Below, piece by piece: positions 56,444-64,000 of a stretch of DNA of 64,000 nucleotides. Source of the DNA: Bog-473 sp963807775 (lineage in GTDB: Bacteria > Actinomycetota > Acidimicrobiia > Acidimicrobiales > RAAP-2); contig CAWECY010000005.1 of NCBI GenBank assembly GCA_963807775.1, forward strand, positions 62,001-126,000. The letters are read 5' to 3'. Within the stretch, counting starts at the first letter, position 1. The number at the start of each line of letters is the position of its first letter. The translations under genes and the position numbers were made by a program. The notes beneath the pieces were generated by a model. That model searched no databases, was not told the origin of the DNA, and saw only the letters and a program-made list of their open reading frames with translations.

Positions 56444-58333
56444 ATGACGCCCGAAACCGTGACCGAGAATACGCCTCTCGACACCATCGGAGAGCTGGCG
56501 GCGCAACTCCGGGTCGACTCGATCCGGTCCTCGACCAGCGCCGGCTCCGGCCATCCCACCTCGAGCATGTCGGCGGCCGACCTGATCGCGGTGCTGGCGG
56601 CGCGTCACCTGCGTTACAACTGGAACGACCCGGGAGCCGCGGCCAACGACCATCTCGTCTTCTCCAAGGGTCACGCCTCGCCTCTGCTCTACTCGTTGTT
56701 CAAGGCGGCCGGGGCGGTGAGCGACGAGGAGCTGATGACCGGCTACCGCCGCTTCGGGCAGCGCCTGGAAGGACATCCGACCCCCGTGCTGCCCTGGGTG
56801 GACGTGGCGACCGGTTCGCTCGGACAGGGCCTGCCGGACGGCGTGGGCATAGCGCTCTCGGGCAAGTACCTCGAGCACGTTCCCTTCCGGGTCTGGGTGC
56901 TCTGCGGCGACAGCGAGCTCGCCGAGGGCTCGATCTGGGAAGCCATCGACAAGGCGACCCATTACAGATTGTCCAACCTCGTCGTGATGGCGGACATCAA
57001 CCGGCTCGGACAGCGCGGGCCGACCGAGCTCGGGTGGAACCTCGAGGCCTACGAGCGGCGATTCGAAGCCTTCGGCGCCCGCACGCTCGTGATCGACGGT
57101 CACGACCTCTCCGCCATCGACGGCGCGTTCGCCGAGGCAGCGGACATGAGCGGGGAGGGGCCCACGGTGATCGTCGCCAAGACGATCAAGGGTCGGGGCT
57201 TCTCGGAGGTCGAGAACAAAGAAGGCTGGCACGGCAAGCCTCTGCCGCCCGACATGGCGGAGCGCGCCATAAAGGAGCTCGGGGGCGAGCGCCACCTGGT
57301 CGTCCGGGGCCCGGTGCCCGAGAAGGTGGCGGACCGTCCCGGGTCGTCCGCGACGACCGCGACGACCGTCGACCTACCCCGGTACGCCGTCGGCGACTCG
57401 GTCGCCACCCGCAAGGCCTACGGGGACGCGTTGGTCGCCCTCGGCGCCGCCGACCCCCGCGTGGTCGTGCTCGACGCCGAAGTGAGCAACTCGACCTTCG
57501 CCGACGAGTTCAAGGCGGCGTACCCGGATCGCTACTTCGAGATGTTCATCGCCGAGCAGCAGCTGGTCGCCGCCGCCACGGGACTGAACGCACGCGGCTA
57601 CAAGACGTTCGCGTCCACCTTCGCCGCCTTCTTCACCCGGGCGTTCGACTTCGTGCGCATGGGCGCCATCTCGGGGGTCGAGCTGCGCCTGTCGGGATCG
57701 CATTGCGGGGTCGAGATCGGGGCGGACGGGCCCTCGCAGATGGGTCTCGAGGACCTGGCCATGGTGCGCACGGTCCACGGGTCGACCGTCTTGTACCCGA
57801 GCGACGCCACGAGCACGGTGGCGCTCGTGGCGTCGATGGCGGGCAACCCGGGGATCAGCTACCTCCGCACCACGCGTGGCGCCTATCCCGTCATCTACGA
57901 GGCCGGAGAGGCGTTCGCCATCGGCGGTTCGAAGGTCTTGCGTTCCTCCGAGCGCGACGACGTCACGCTCGTGGGGGCCGGCGTCACGCTGCACGAGTGC
58001 GTGAAGGCAGCGGACCTGCTCGGGGGCGAGGGAATCCAGGCTCGGGTCGTCGACTGCTACTCGGTCAAACCGATTGACGCGGCTACCCTCTCGGAGGCAG
58101 CGTCCGCCACGTCCGGACGGATCGTCGTGGCGGAGGACCACCATCCCGAAGGCGGGTTGGGATCGGCGGTGACCGACTCCCTGTTGTCGAACGGGCGGAC
58201 GAGCCTCCACCTGGCGCACCTGGCGGTCCGGGGCATGCCGGGCTCGGGCACCGCGGCGGAGCTCTTGGCGTGGGCCGGCGTCGACGCCGACCACATCGTA
58301 GCCGCAGCGCGGGGGCTCTTGCGGAGCGGTTGA
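56444..58333 (+). CDS. tkt: Transketolase
   Basis: A 629-residue single-chain transketolase. TPP-binding runs from GSGHPTSSMSAADL and SKGHASPLLYSL to the GDSELAEGSIWEA site. The pyrimidine domain starts near ATRKAYGDALVALGAADPRVVVLDAEVSNS and includes FIAEQQLVAAATGLNARGYKTFAST. It transfers two-carbon units in the pentose phosphate or reductive pentose cycles. The length is shorter than the usual 670, and SEVENKEGWHGKPL is typical of the archaeal/human-like branch. GTG is not needed: ATG 56444 follows GAGGAG. The gene stops 14 bp before the end of the convergent DHFR gene. Confidence 0.88.
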   Translation: MTPETVTENTPLDTIGELAAQLRVDSIRSSTSAGSGHPTSSMSAADLIAVLAARHLRYNWNDPGAAANDHLVFSKGHASPLLYSLFKAAGAVSDEELMTGYRRFGQRLEGHPTPVLPWVDVATGSLGQGLPDGVGIALSGKYLEHVPFRVWVLCGDSELAEGSIWEAIDKATHYRLSNLVVMADINRLGQRGPTELGWNLEAYERRFEAFGARTLVIDGHDLSAIDGAFAEAADMSGEGPTVIVAKTIKGRGFSEVENKEGWHGKPLPPDMAERAIKELGGERHLVVRGPVPEKVADRPGSSATTATTVDLPRYAVGDSVATRKAYGDALVALGAADPRVVVLDAEVSNSTFADEFKAAYPDRYFEMFIAEQQLVAAATGLNARGYKTFASTFAAFFTRAFDFVRMGAISGVELRLSGSHCGVEIGADGPSQMGLEDLAMVRTVHGSTVLYPSDATSTVALVASMAGNPGISYLRTTRGAYPVIYEAGEAFAIGGSKVLRSSERDDVTLVGAGVTLHECVKAADLLGGEGIQARVVDCYSVKPIDAATLSEAASATSGRIVVAEDHHPEGGLGSAVTDSLLSNGRTSLHLAHLAVRGMPGSGTAAELLAWAGVDADHIVAAARGLLRSG

Positions 58334-58347
58334 GGTCAGATCGCTGT

Positions 58348-58848
58348 CTACGTCCGGTCGGGGTTCGTCCGTTCCGGTTCGACGCGCTGCCACGTTTCGA
58401 ACCGATAGGTGATGCCCCCCTCCTGACGATCGTCACCGTGCGCGGCGAGCCGAAACTCGGGTTGGTACGGCGGGAAGAACTTGGTGCAGTGGAAGTCGCC
58501 GACCACCTGCGTCAGCAACAGCTCGTCGGCCTCGCCGATCGTCTCTGCGTAGACGGCGGCACCGCCGATGACCCATGTGTCCTCGCCGGGATGAGCCGCC
58601 ACCAATTGGTCGAGACTGCCGACGGCCCGAAAACCCGTGCGCAAGGGCCCGGATTCGGCCGTCAGCACGAAGTTCTCCCTGTCGTGGAGCGGCGCCGCGA
58701 ACTCGTGGTAGGTGGCCCACCCCATGAGGATGAGGCCAATGGCCGTCTTCTCGTGGAAGTAGGCCGTGTCTCCGGGAAGCTTCCAGGGGATACCCGAGTC
58801 GGTTGCGATGCCCCGTCGAGAGTCGATGGCTGCGATGAGACGGATCAT
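58348..58848 (-). CDS. folA: Dihydrofolate reductase
   Basis: A 166-residue DHFR: MIRLIAAIDSRRGIATDSGIPWKLPGDTAYFHEKTAIGLILMGWATYHEF and, later, VIGGAAVYAETIGEADELLLTQV. The acidic active-site residue is in the GDTAYF segment. The usual GRKTWES NADPH-binding segment reads GWATYHEF, so a Gly-Arg pair is replaced. This may make it a divergent DHFR. No thyA lies beside it. The frame is open to 59229, but ATG 58848 is the natural start. Confidence 0.75.
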   Translation of the reverse strand: MIRLIAAIDSRRGIATDSGIPWKLPGDTAYFHEKTAIGLILMGWATYHEFAAPLHDRENFVLTAESGPLRTGFRAVGSLDQLVAAHPGEDTWVIGGAAVYAETIGEADELLLTQVVGDFHCTKFFPPYQPEFRLAAHGDDRQEGGITYRFETWQRVEPERTNPDRT

Positions 58849-58966
58849 GTCCGATGAGGCTCCGAATCGGCGGGGGCGGGCGGAATGCCTGCAAGCTATA
58901 CCGCAGAGCGGGCGTCCTTCCCACAGGTCCGGCGGAACCCTGATGAGTGCGAGGTCCGGGTCTTTC

Positions 58967-59899
58967 TCAGGTGATCGGATTGGCCTCGATCGCGTGAAGG
59001 TTACGGGCGACCCAGCTCTCCGTGCTCTCGACGACCTCGTGATCGAATGCGTCGTAGATGGTGTCCCATCGCTCGGCGAGCAACTCCGGGCTGACGTCCA
59101 GACCCTCGTGCACGTAGCCGTCGGTCTCGGCGAGCAGCAGACGGGTGTAGCGACGCATGCCCGCCATGAGGACCTCGCCTTGGACCGGGCAGGACTCGTG
59201 CGCCAACACGGCGGCCATGGGGGCGACAAGCGCCGGATGACGTTCCGGTTCGGGATCGGGGTCGGCCCCGCCCAGCTCGCGGGCGGACATCATGCGCGTG
59301 TTGGCCATGGGTGCCAGCGCGTTTACCTTGATGTCGCTGCCGTGACTGGCGGCGACGGCCGAGAGGGCCCGGGTGAGCCCGATGACCGCGGCCTTCGCGG
59401 TTCCGTAGGCCGTGAGGCTGCGCATCCCCAGTGCTCCCGTAGAAGTGGTGAGCACGATCCGCCCATAACCACCCGCCACCAGATGAGGCCAGCAGGCCTG
59501 GACCGTCAAGAAGCTGCCGATCACGTGCACGTCGAGGTGCCGCCGCAGGTCGGAAATTTCGATGTCGGGGAACGCGTCCGTGTTGTAGATGCCCGCGTTG
59601 TTGATCAGCACGTCCAGCCGCCCAAACGCCTCGAGGGCCAGCCCGACCAGCCGGCTGGTCCCCTCCGGGGTCGTGATGTCGGAGGCGTCGGCCACCACCG
59701 ACCCACCGGCGGCGCCGATCGCCTCGGCCGCCCGCCGGGCCGGTCCGGCATCGCCGCCGCTCCCATCCATGGCGACGCCCAGGTCGTTGACCACCACGTG
59801 CGCGCCGCGTGACGCGAGCAAGCGAGCGTGCTCGAAGCCGATTCCCCGCCCGGCCCCGGTGACGATGGCCACTCGACCGTCGAACCTCAATTCGTCCAT
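58967..59899 (-). CDS. Short-chain dehydrogenase/reductase
   Basis: A 310-residue classical SDR: RVAIVTGAGRGIGFEHARLLASRGAHVVVNDLG (TGxxxGxG), NNAG, and the catalytic AYGTAKAA (YxxxK) with an upstream Ser (STGALGM). The cofactor loop favours NAD(H), given the Asp after the second strand. GGAGG lies before ATG 59899. The open frame to 60187 is antisense to the monooxygenase region and is not coding. It is divergent from the Baeyer-Villiger monooxygenase and may supply the ketone substrate from an alcohol. Confidence 0.87.
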   Translation of the reverse strand: MDELRFDGRVAIVTGAGRGIGFEHARLLASRGAHVVVNDLGVAMDGSGGDAGPARRAAEAIGAAGGSVVADASDITTPEGTSRLVGLALEAFGRLDVLINNAGIYNTDAFPDIEISDLRRHLDVHVIGSFLTVQACWPHLVAGGYGRIVLTTSTGALGMRSLTAYGTAKAAVIGLTRALSAVAASHGSDIKVNALAPMANTRMMSARELGGADPDPEPERHPALVAPMAAVLAHESCPVQGEVLMAGMRRYTRLLLAETDGYVHEGLDVSPELLAERWDTIYDAFDHEVVESTESWVARNLHAIEANPIT

Positions 59900-59945
59900 A
59901 CGATCCTCCCTCCCCGTTGGCCGACCCAGACCATATATTGAGGGC

Positions 59946-60083
59946 GTGTCCCGACCAGCCGCGACGCCTCGTCTCCGCCTCCCGTCCGAGCTCGCCCGAT
60001 CCCTGGCCGGAGGAGTGTTTGAGGCCGCCACGGCGGTCCGCCGGGTGGCGCCGGCCGCTTCGGCCACGCGGGGGCACGGATGA
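59946..60083 (+). CDS. Possible 45-residue leader ORF coupled to the monooxygenase
   Basis: GTG 59946 opens a frame with an Arg/Ala-rich product that ends at TGA 60083. This stop overlaps the monooxygenase ATG at 60080 (ATGA). Its sequence, MSRPAATPRLRLPSEL onwards, is Arg- and Ala-rich with a helical middle part. It has no known domain, and the ribosome-binding site is weak. It could be a translated leader needed for coupling, or chance. Confidence 0.3.
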   Translation: MSRPAATPRLRLPSELARSLAGGVFEAATAVRRVAPAASATRGHG

Positions 60084-62017
60084 CTCGAAACCCCCACGCG
60101 GCCGAGCCGTTCACCGACGACGACCAGGCGATTGCGGCGGCGCTGCAGGAGGTGAGTGTCCCTGCGCTCTTGTGTTCGCTGGTGCACATGACGGGCGACC
60201 CCGCGTGGGTCCGTGGCGACATCCGGCCGCGGGTCGCCATTTCGCTGGACATCCAGAGCGGCATCCCCGCCGAGGAACAGGCGCAGGTTCGCCGCCTGGC
60301 TCTACCGGCGATCCGCGCCTACCGCGACGGCGGCTGCCAGCCGAAGGAGCTGCCGCCCGAGCTGCTGCAGGAGATGATGTCGTTTCTCGGCTGCCGGGCC
60401 GTGGAGGGTCGTCTGGCCGGTCTCTTCTTCGACGACCTGCAGTTCGAGGGTGCCGACACGGGCGCCATCGCCTGGGGCAGCGACGTCCCGGACGACGTCA
60501 AAGCGGCGTCTCCGGTCGTCGTCATCGGGTGCGGCATGGCCGGGATTCTTGCCGGCATCCGTCTCAAGCAGGCCGGCCTGCCCTTCGCCATCGTCGAGAA
60601 GAACCCAGGTCCGGGCGGTACGTGGTGGGAGAACCGCTACCCGGGAGCACGGGTCGACATCGGCAGCCACCAGTACTGCTACTCCTTCGAGCCGCCCGAC
60701 CACTGGAGCGAGTTCTACTGCCAGCAGCCCGAGCTGCAGGCGTATTTCACCGACATTGTCGAGAAGTACGATCTGGGGCCGCACTGCCAGTTCGACTCTG
60801 CCGTCACCAAGCTGCGTTGGGATGACGAGCATGCTCGCTGGAGCGTGCACGTCAGCGGACCCGACGGGACAGAGGAGGTCATCGACGCCCGGTTCGTCGT
60901 CAGCGCCGTCGGGTCGCTGAACATCCCGAAGCTACCCGACCTACCGGGCATGGAGACGTTCCGCGGACCGTCGTTTCACTCGGCCCGGTGGCCCCACGGT
61001 CTTGAGCTGACCGGCAAACGGTTCGCCTTGATCGGCGCCGGGGCGAGCGGGTTCCAGATCGGTCCGACCATCGCGGCCGACGTCGAGCAGCTGACGATCT
61101 TCCAGCGCACGGCACAGTGGATCATCCCGAATCCGCTGTATCATGCGGCCGTACCGCCGGGGGATCGATGGGCGCTGCGGCACCTGCCGTTCTACGGGCG
61201 CTGGTACCGGTTCATCATGACCTTCGGCGGCATTGCGGCCGGCATGGAGCCCTATCGGGTCGAACCAGGGTACGAGGACCAGACAGGCCGGTCGGTCAAC
61301 GTCGTGAACGCCACCCGGGCCGATGCCCTTCTGCGCTGGATGAAGTCGATCATCGCCGAACGCCCCGACCTGGAAGAGAAGGTCGTGCCCGACTACCCGG
61401 CGCTCGGCAAGCGAGTCCTGCAGGACAACGGGTCCTGGCTGCGGTGCCTGCAGCGCCCGAACGTCGAGCTCGTGCGTACCGCCATCGCGCGGGTCGTGCC
61501 CGACGGCGTGGTGACCGTTGACGGCACCCACACGCCCGCCGACACCATCTGCTTCGCGACCGGATTCCGGCACAACGACTTTCTCGCCTCGATGGAGGTG
61601 ACGGGTCGCGGTGGGGTGTCCCTGCGTGAGCAATGGGGTGACGAGCCGACGGCCTACCTCGGCATCACCATCGCGAATTTCCCCAACCTGTTCTGCGTCT
61701 ACGGTCCGGGTACGAACCTGGCGGCGGGCGCCAGCCTCTTCTATCACTCCGAGTTCCAGGTCCACTACGCCATGGAGGCCATTCGTGACACCCTGACCCT
61801 CGGGGCGCGGGCGTGCGAGGTCACGACCGAGGCGCACGCTCGCTATGCCGAGCGCTACCAGGCGGAGATCGGCCAGATGGTGTGGTCGCACCCCTCCATC
61901 GCACACAGCCACTACAAGAACCCCGAGGGTAAGGTCTTCACGCTGTCCCCATGGCCGCTCGACCTCTACTGGGAATGGACCCGCCAGGTAGACGGTGACG
62001 ACTACACCTTCGTGTGA
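60080..62017 (+). CDS. Baeyer-Villiger monooxygenase (HAPMO-type, long N-terminus)
   Basis: A 645-residue flavoprotein monooxygenase. An N-terminal extension of about 145 residues (PALLCSLVHMTGDPAWVRGDI onwards), as in 4-hydroxyacetophenone monooxygenase, precedes the first Rossmann VVVIGCGMAGILAGIRL. GGTWWENRYPGARVDI, the BVMO fingerprint FRGPSFHSARWPHG (FxGxxxHxxxWP form) at about 293-306, and the second Rossmann FALIGAGASGFQIG follow. It inserts oxygen next to a ketone using FAD and NADPH. The substrate is not set by sequence; cyclic or aryl ketones are usual. Confidence 0.9.
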   Translation: MTRNPHAAEPFTDDDQAIAAALQEVSVPALLCSLVHMTGDPAWVRGDIRPRVAISLDIQSGIPAEEQAQVRRLALPAIRAYRDGGCQPKELPPELLQEMMSFLGCRAVEGRLAGLFFDDLQFEGADTGAIAWGSDVPDDVKAASPVVVIGCGMAGILAGIRLKQAGLPFAIVEKNPGPGGTWWENRYPGARVDIGSHQYCYSFEPPDHWSEFYCQQPELQAYFTDIVEKYDLGPHCQFDSAVTKLRWDDEHARWSVHVSGPDGTEEVIDARFVVSAVGSLNIPKLPDLPGMETFRGPSFHSARWPHGLELTGKRFALIGAGASGFQIGPTIAADVEQLTIFQRTAQWIIPNPLYHAAVPPGDRWALRHLPFYGRWYRFIMTFGGIAAGMEPYRVEPGYEDQTGRSVNVVNATRADALLRWMKSIIAERPDLEEKVVPDYPALGKRVLQDNGSWLRCLQRPNVELVRTAIARVVPDGVVTVDGTHTPADTICFATGFRHNDFLASMEVTGRGGVSLREQWGDEPTAYLGITIANFPNLFCVYGPGTNLAAGASLFYHSEFQVHYAMEAIRDTLTLGARACEVTTEAHARYAERYQAEIGQMVWSHPSIAHSHYKNPEGKVFTLSPWPLDLYWEWTRQVDGDDYTFV

Positions 62018-62106
62018 CTGACCGGGTGGGCTCCGCCGGTAGGGCCCGGTAGACGCCCACACCGTCCCTCCCGGCTTAGCCCGGACGAAGCACCCGTCAA
62101 ATGGTG

Positions 62107-62739
62107 TCAGGCGGCGGGGGACAGCTGGTACGCCAATGTGCTGCTACCGCTGGTAAAGGTCAGCGACAAGTCCTTGCCGGTGCAGCTGTACGAGCCCTGC
62201 TCGGGCGAGGACGTGATGGCCCGGGTCACACCGGCCACCGTGATGGTGGCATCGTCAGTGACCGTCGAGACCGGGAACGTACCCGCGTGCGACGTGGTTT
62301 TGGGTGAGAAGCCGTAATGGTCGGTCACGGTACCGTTGAACTTGGCTGAGCCCTCGGTACCCGTGAGCGGTGTACCGGGAGTGAAATTTCCGAGTGCGTT
62401 CCCGTTGGACATGATGTCCACGGTCGTTCCGGCACCACCGGTGAAGGTCAGGCCGGTCGTACTCAAGGTGATGCTCGTCACGTTCCAGTTCCCCTCCAGG
62501 CAGGGGCGGTTACTGCTCTGTTCGGACTTGCCCTTCTGAGGCTTGTGGCTGGTGTGGTGCTTGTGCTGCTTGGACGACAGGTCAAGTCGGGCTGCGTGCG
62601 CCCCCTGTGCCTGCGCCTCGGCTCCGGCTCCAGCTCCAGACGTGCCGATAACGAACAGGGCGGACGTGGCCAGGGTGAGTGTCCCGAGCCACGCGCGTCG
62701 ACGCCACGGCCCTGAGGCGAACAATGCCGAAGGTTGCAT
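62107..62739 (-). CDS. Exported beta-rich protein of unknown function
   Basis: A 210-residue exported protein: signal peptide of about 40 residues, then a Lys/His-rich linker (SSKQHKHHTSHKPQKGKSEQ), then strands (NWNVTSITLSTTGLTFTGGAG, VDIMSNGNALGNFTPG and others) typical of a small beta barrel, with two Cys (RPCLEG and YSCTGK). The start ATG 62739 is preferred; earlier in-frame starts to 62892 are possible. I recognise no family. The His-rich linker might bind metal or act as a spacer. Confidence 0.6.
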   Translation of the reverse strand: MQPSALFASGPWRRRAWLGTLTLATSALFVIGTSGAGAGAEAQAQGAHAARLDLSSKQHKHHTSHKPQKGKSEQSSNRPCLEGNWNVTSITLSTTGLTFTGGAGTTVDIMSNGNALGNFTPGTPLTGTEGSAKFNGTVTDHYGFSPKTTSHAGTFPVSTVTDDATITVAGVTRAITSSPEQGSYSCTGKDLSLTFTSGSSTLAYQLSPAA

Positions 62740-62885
62740 GTAGCAAGAATGATCCGCCGTCGGCGCATTGTCCACCGGTGGCCAAGTGTTGGTCGCGGGC
62801 TCGATTTGCGTCGTCGACTTCAAAAAGGGCTGGTGGAGGGACATTTGAGTTCGGATGAGCGAGATGCCTCCAACGAACGCCGACG

Positions 62886-63271
62886 TCAACAAGGCGGAGG
62901 TTTCCCGCCCTCGTCCTTCAGCTCCACTGTGAGCGTTCGGAACTCCTCACTTCCCACGTTCTCGAAGGTGTGGGGTGAGCGGTGCGCCCCAGACCGCCGT
63001 ACCCGCCATCGGCCGAGACTTCGACTCGCTGGTATCGGCAAGCACATTCCCGTCGCGATCCCGGCGGACGAAATCACTGGACACGAGGATGTAGCTGACC
63101 CCTCCCCAGCGGTGGGTGTGCACAGGCACCGTGGCGCCGGGTGGAACACGTCCATCGAGCACTCTGACCCCGATTGTCCTCGAACAGGACCGTATGGAAC
63201 CCCGGCGCAGCGATCATGGCGTCGGGGTCGTGGGGCCAGGGCCAAGAGACGGACGCGTTGCCGCCCGTCAC
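62886..63271 (-). pseudogene. Cupin-domain gene, twice frameshifted
   Basis: Three minus-strand frames join. First is DAMIAAPGFHTVLFEDNRG. A shift in the CCCC run at 63168-63171 gives VRVLDGRVPPGATVPVHTHRWGGVSYILVSSDF (cupin motif with HTH...). A second shift in the GGGG run at 62972-62975 gives TFENVGSEEFRTLTVELKDEGG. The cupin domain would be intact otherwise. Both breaks are in four-base G or C runs, so sequencing error is possible. Confidence 0.65.
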
Positions 63272-63394
63272 GGGGGGATTCCTTCGGACTGCCTTCGCCG
63301 CGTGGCGATCCTCCCCTAGCCGCCCCTAGCCGCCGCCCGTCGTGCCCTCGCTGACAGACTCCGGAGGGGCGTCTCACGGGGTTAAGGCCCACCG

Positions 63395-63520
63395 TCACGC
63401 GAGCTGTGTGACCAGGTGTGCGCCCACGCGCAGCGGATTGGCCGTCGCGGTGAGGGCGGGATTCACCGCGCCGATGCTCGGAAAGAAGCTCGTGTCGCTG
63501 ATAGCTGAGTCTGCTGAGCC
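63395..63520 (-). pseudogene. C-terminal remnant of a GMC oxidoreductase
   Basis: About 40 codons read SAISDTSFFPSIGAVNPALTATANPLRVGAHLV before stop 63395. This resembles the last part of a glucose-methanol-choline flavoenzyme, where a V-x-D-x-S-x-x-P-x-x-x-x-x-NP-x-x-T segment holds an active-site Asn and contacts FAD. No upstream part is present. The match is from memory. Confidence 0.5.
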
Positions 63521-63562
63521 GGCTTGTCCTGCCTCCGATACATCGTGCCGTCGCGTCCTCGC

Positions 63563-64000
63563 TTAGGACGTTGCTTCCTCCGCTTCGATGAGACGAGACA
63601 CCGCTTCGATGAGGGCGAGATGCGTGAAGGCCTGAGGAAAGTTCCCCATGTGCTCACCGGTCGTCGCGTCGATCTCCTCGGCGTAGAGATGCATCGGGCT
63701 GGCAAACGACAGCAGCTTCTTGCACAATGCCCTGGCGCGATCGAGCTCGCCGATCATGGCCAGGGCCGTGACGAGCCAGAACGAGCAGATGGTGAACGTG
63801 CCTTCTTTGCCTTCGAATCCGGTGTCGGTGGAGTCCACCTTGTAGCGCAGCACGAGGTGGTCCTCGGTCAGCTCATCGGCGATGGCCAGAACGGTGTTCC
63901 GGACCCGATCGTCATCAGGAGGCAGGAAGCCGAGGATAGGGATGAGGAGCAGTGACGCATCAAGCTCGTCATTGTCGTAGTGCTGGCGGAACCGACCTCG
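63563..64000 (-). CDS. Glycoside hydrolase family 15 (partial, runs off the right edge)
   Basis: The minus frame is open to the window end. It reads RFRQHYDNDELDASLLLIPILGFLPPDDDRVRN, then ADELTEDHLVLRYKVDSTDTGFEGKEGTFTICSFWL and ends in a helix FPQAFTHLALIEAVSRLIEA. This is the C-terminal portion of a GH15 protein, paralogous to the one at 39054-40988 (GFEGKEGTFTICSFWL matches GLEGEEGTFLLCTFWL there). The catalytic-base Glu region is included. Its start is outside the window. Confidence 0.85.
   Translation of the reverse strand, partial: RGRFRQHYDNDELDASLLLIPILGFLPPDDDRVRNTVLAIADELTEDHLVLRYKVDSTDTGFEGKEGTFTICSFWLVTALAMIGELDRARALCKKLLSFASPMHLYAEEIDATTGEHMGNFPQAFTHLALIEAVSRLIEAEEATS

Noticed and set aside
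60941..62062. 373-residue minus-strand open frame
   Set aside because: Antisense to the Baeyer-Villiger monooxygenase; no motif.

Overview
The window is high-GC, densely packed bacterial DNA with many GTG and TTG starts and many ATGA or GTGA gene overlaps. Gene content points to an actinobacterium: a DesA3-like desaturase with its reductase, DUF4235, DUF5134 and DUF929 proteins, a BlaI/M56 pair, an LCP protein, two GH15 trehalase/glucoamylase-like proteins and many TetR regulators. A member of Acidimicrobiia or a relative is my guess from gene content only; no rRNA or other taxonomic marker is present.

Layout. 0-5.5 kb: a universal stress protein, acyl-CoA dehydrogenase, fatty-acid desaturase and a frameshifted ferredoxin reductase, with a divergent TetR and a clear operator. 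5.5-7 kb: decayed DNA with an EAL-domain remnant and an ISL3-like transposase remnant. 7-10.6 kb: an RCC1-repeat lipoprotein, a secreted protein of unknown function and a MarR regulator with a perfect palindromic operator. 10.9-12.5 kb: a CaCA antiporter remnant abutting an ISAzo13-type transposase remnant. 12.8-18.2 kb: a channel-like membrane protein, an aldehyde dehydrogenase, and a divergent MFS exporter/LysR pair.

18.5-29.2 kb is the most coherent block, an apparent copper-handling and thiol-redox locus. It holds a DUF929 thioredoxin-like protein with VKOR; a large membrane protein with a Met-rich linker, SCO1 and a tandem secreted-repeat protein; DUF5134 and a CopA-type P1B ATPase; a PCuAC chaperone; and an M56 protease with a BlaI/CopY repressor. 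Three copies of one inverted repeat (CTAC-N5-GTAG) lie upstream of the BlaI gene, between copA and the PCuAC gene, and upstream of the SCO1 operon. This suggests a single BlaI-type regulon.

29.5-49 kb is mixed metabolism and stress: an F420/NADP reductase-like protein, LCP, an ABC substrate-binding protein, PhyH, a disulfide reductase, GH15, cupin, redoxin, Usp, a CRP-domain/TrxR-like fusion and pirin. Several genes here are broken by one-base shifts or deletions. 49-62 kb is a catabolic block controlled by two TetR genes: P450, medium-chain dehydrogenase, two amidohydrolases, transketolase, DHFR, SDR and a HAPMO-type Baeyer-Villiger monooxygenase. The last 2 kb hold a secreted protein, a frameshifted cupin, a GMC oxidoreductase tail and a second GH15 gene running off the edge.

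About a dozen genes are broken. Four of the frame changes fall in runs of three or four G or C, so sequencing or assembly error must be separated from true decay before these are called pseudogenes.
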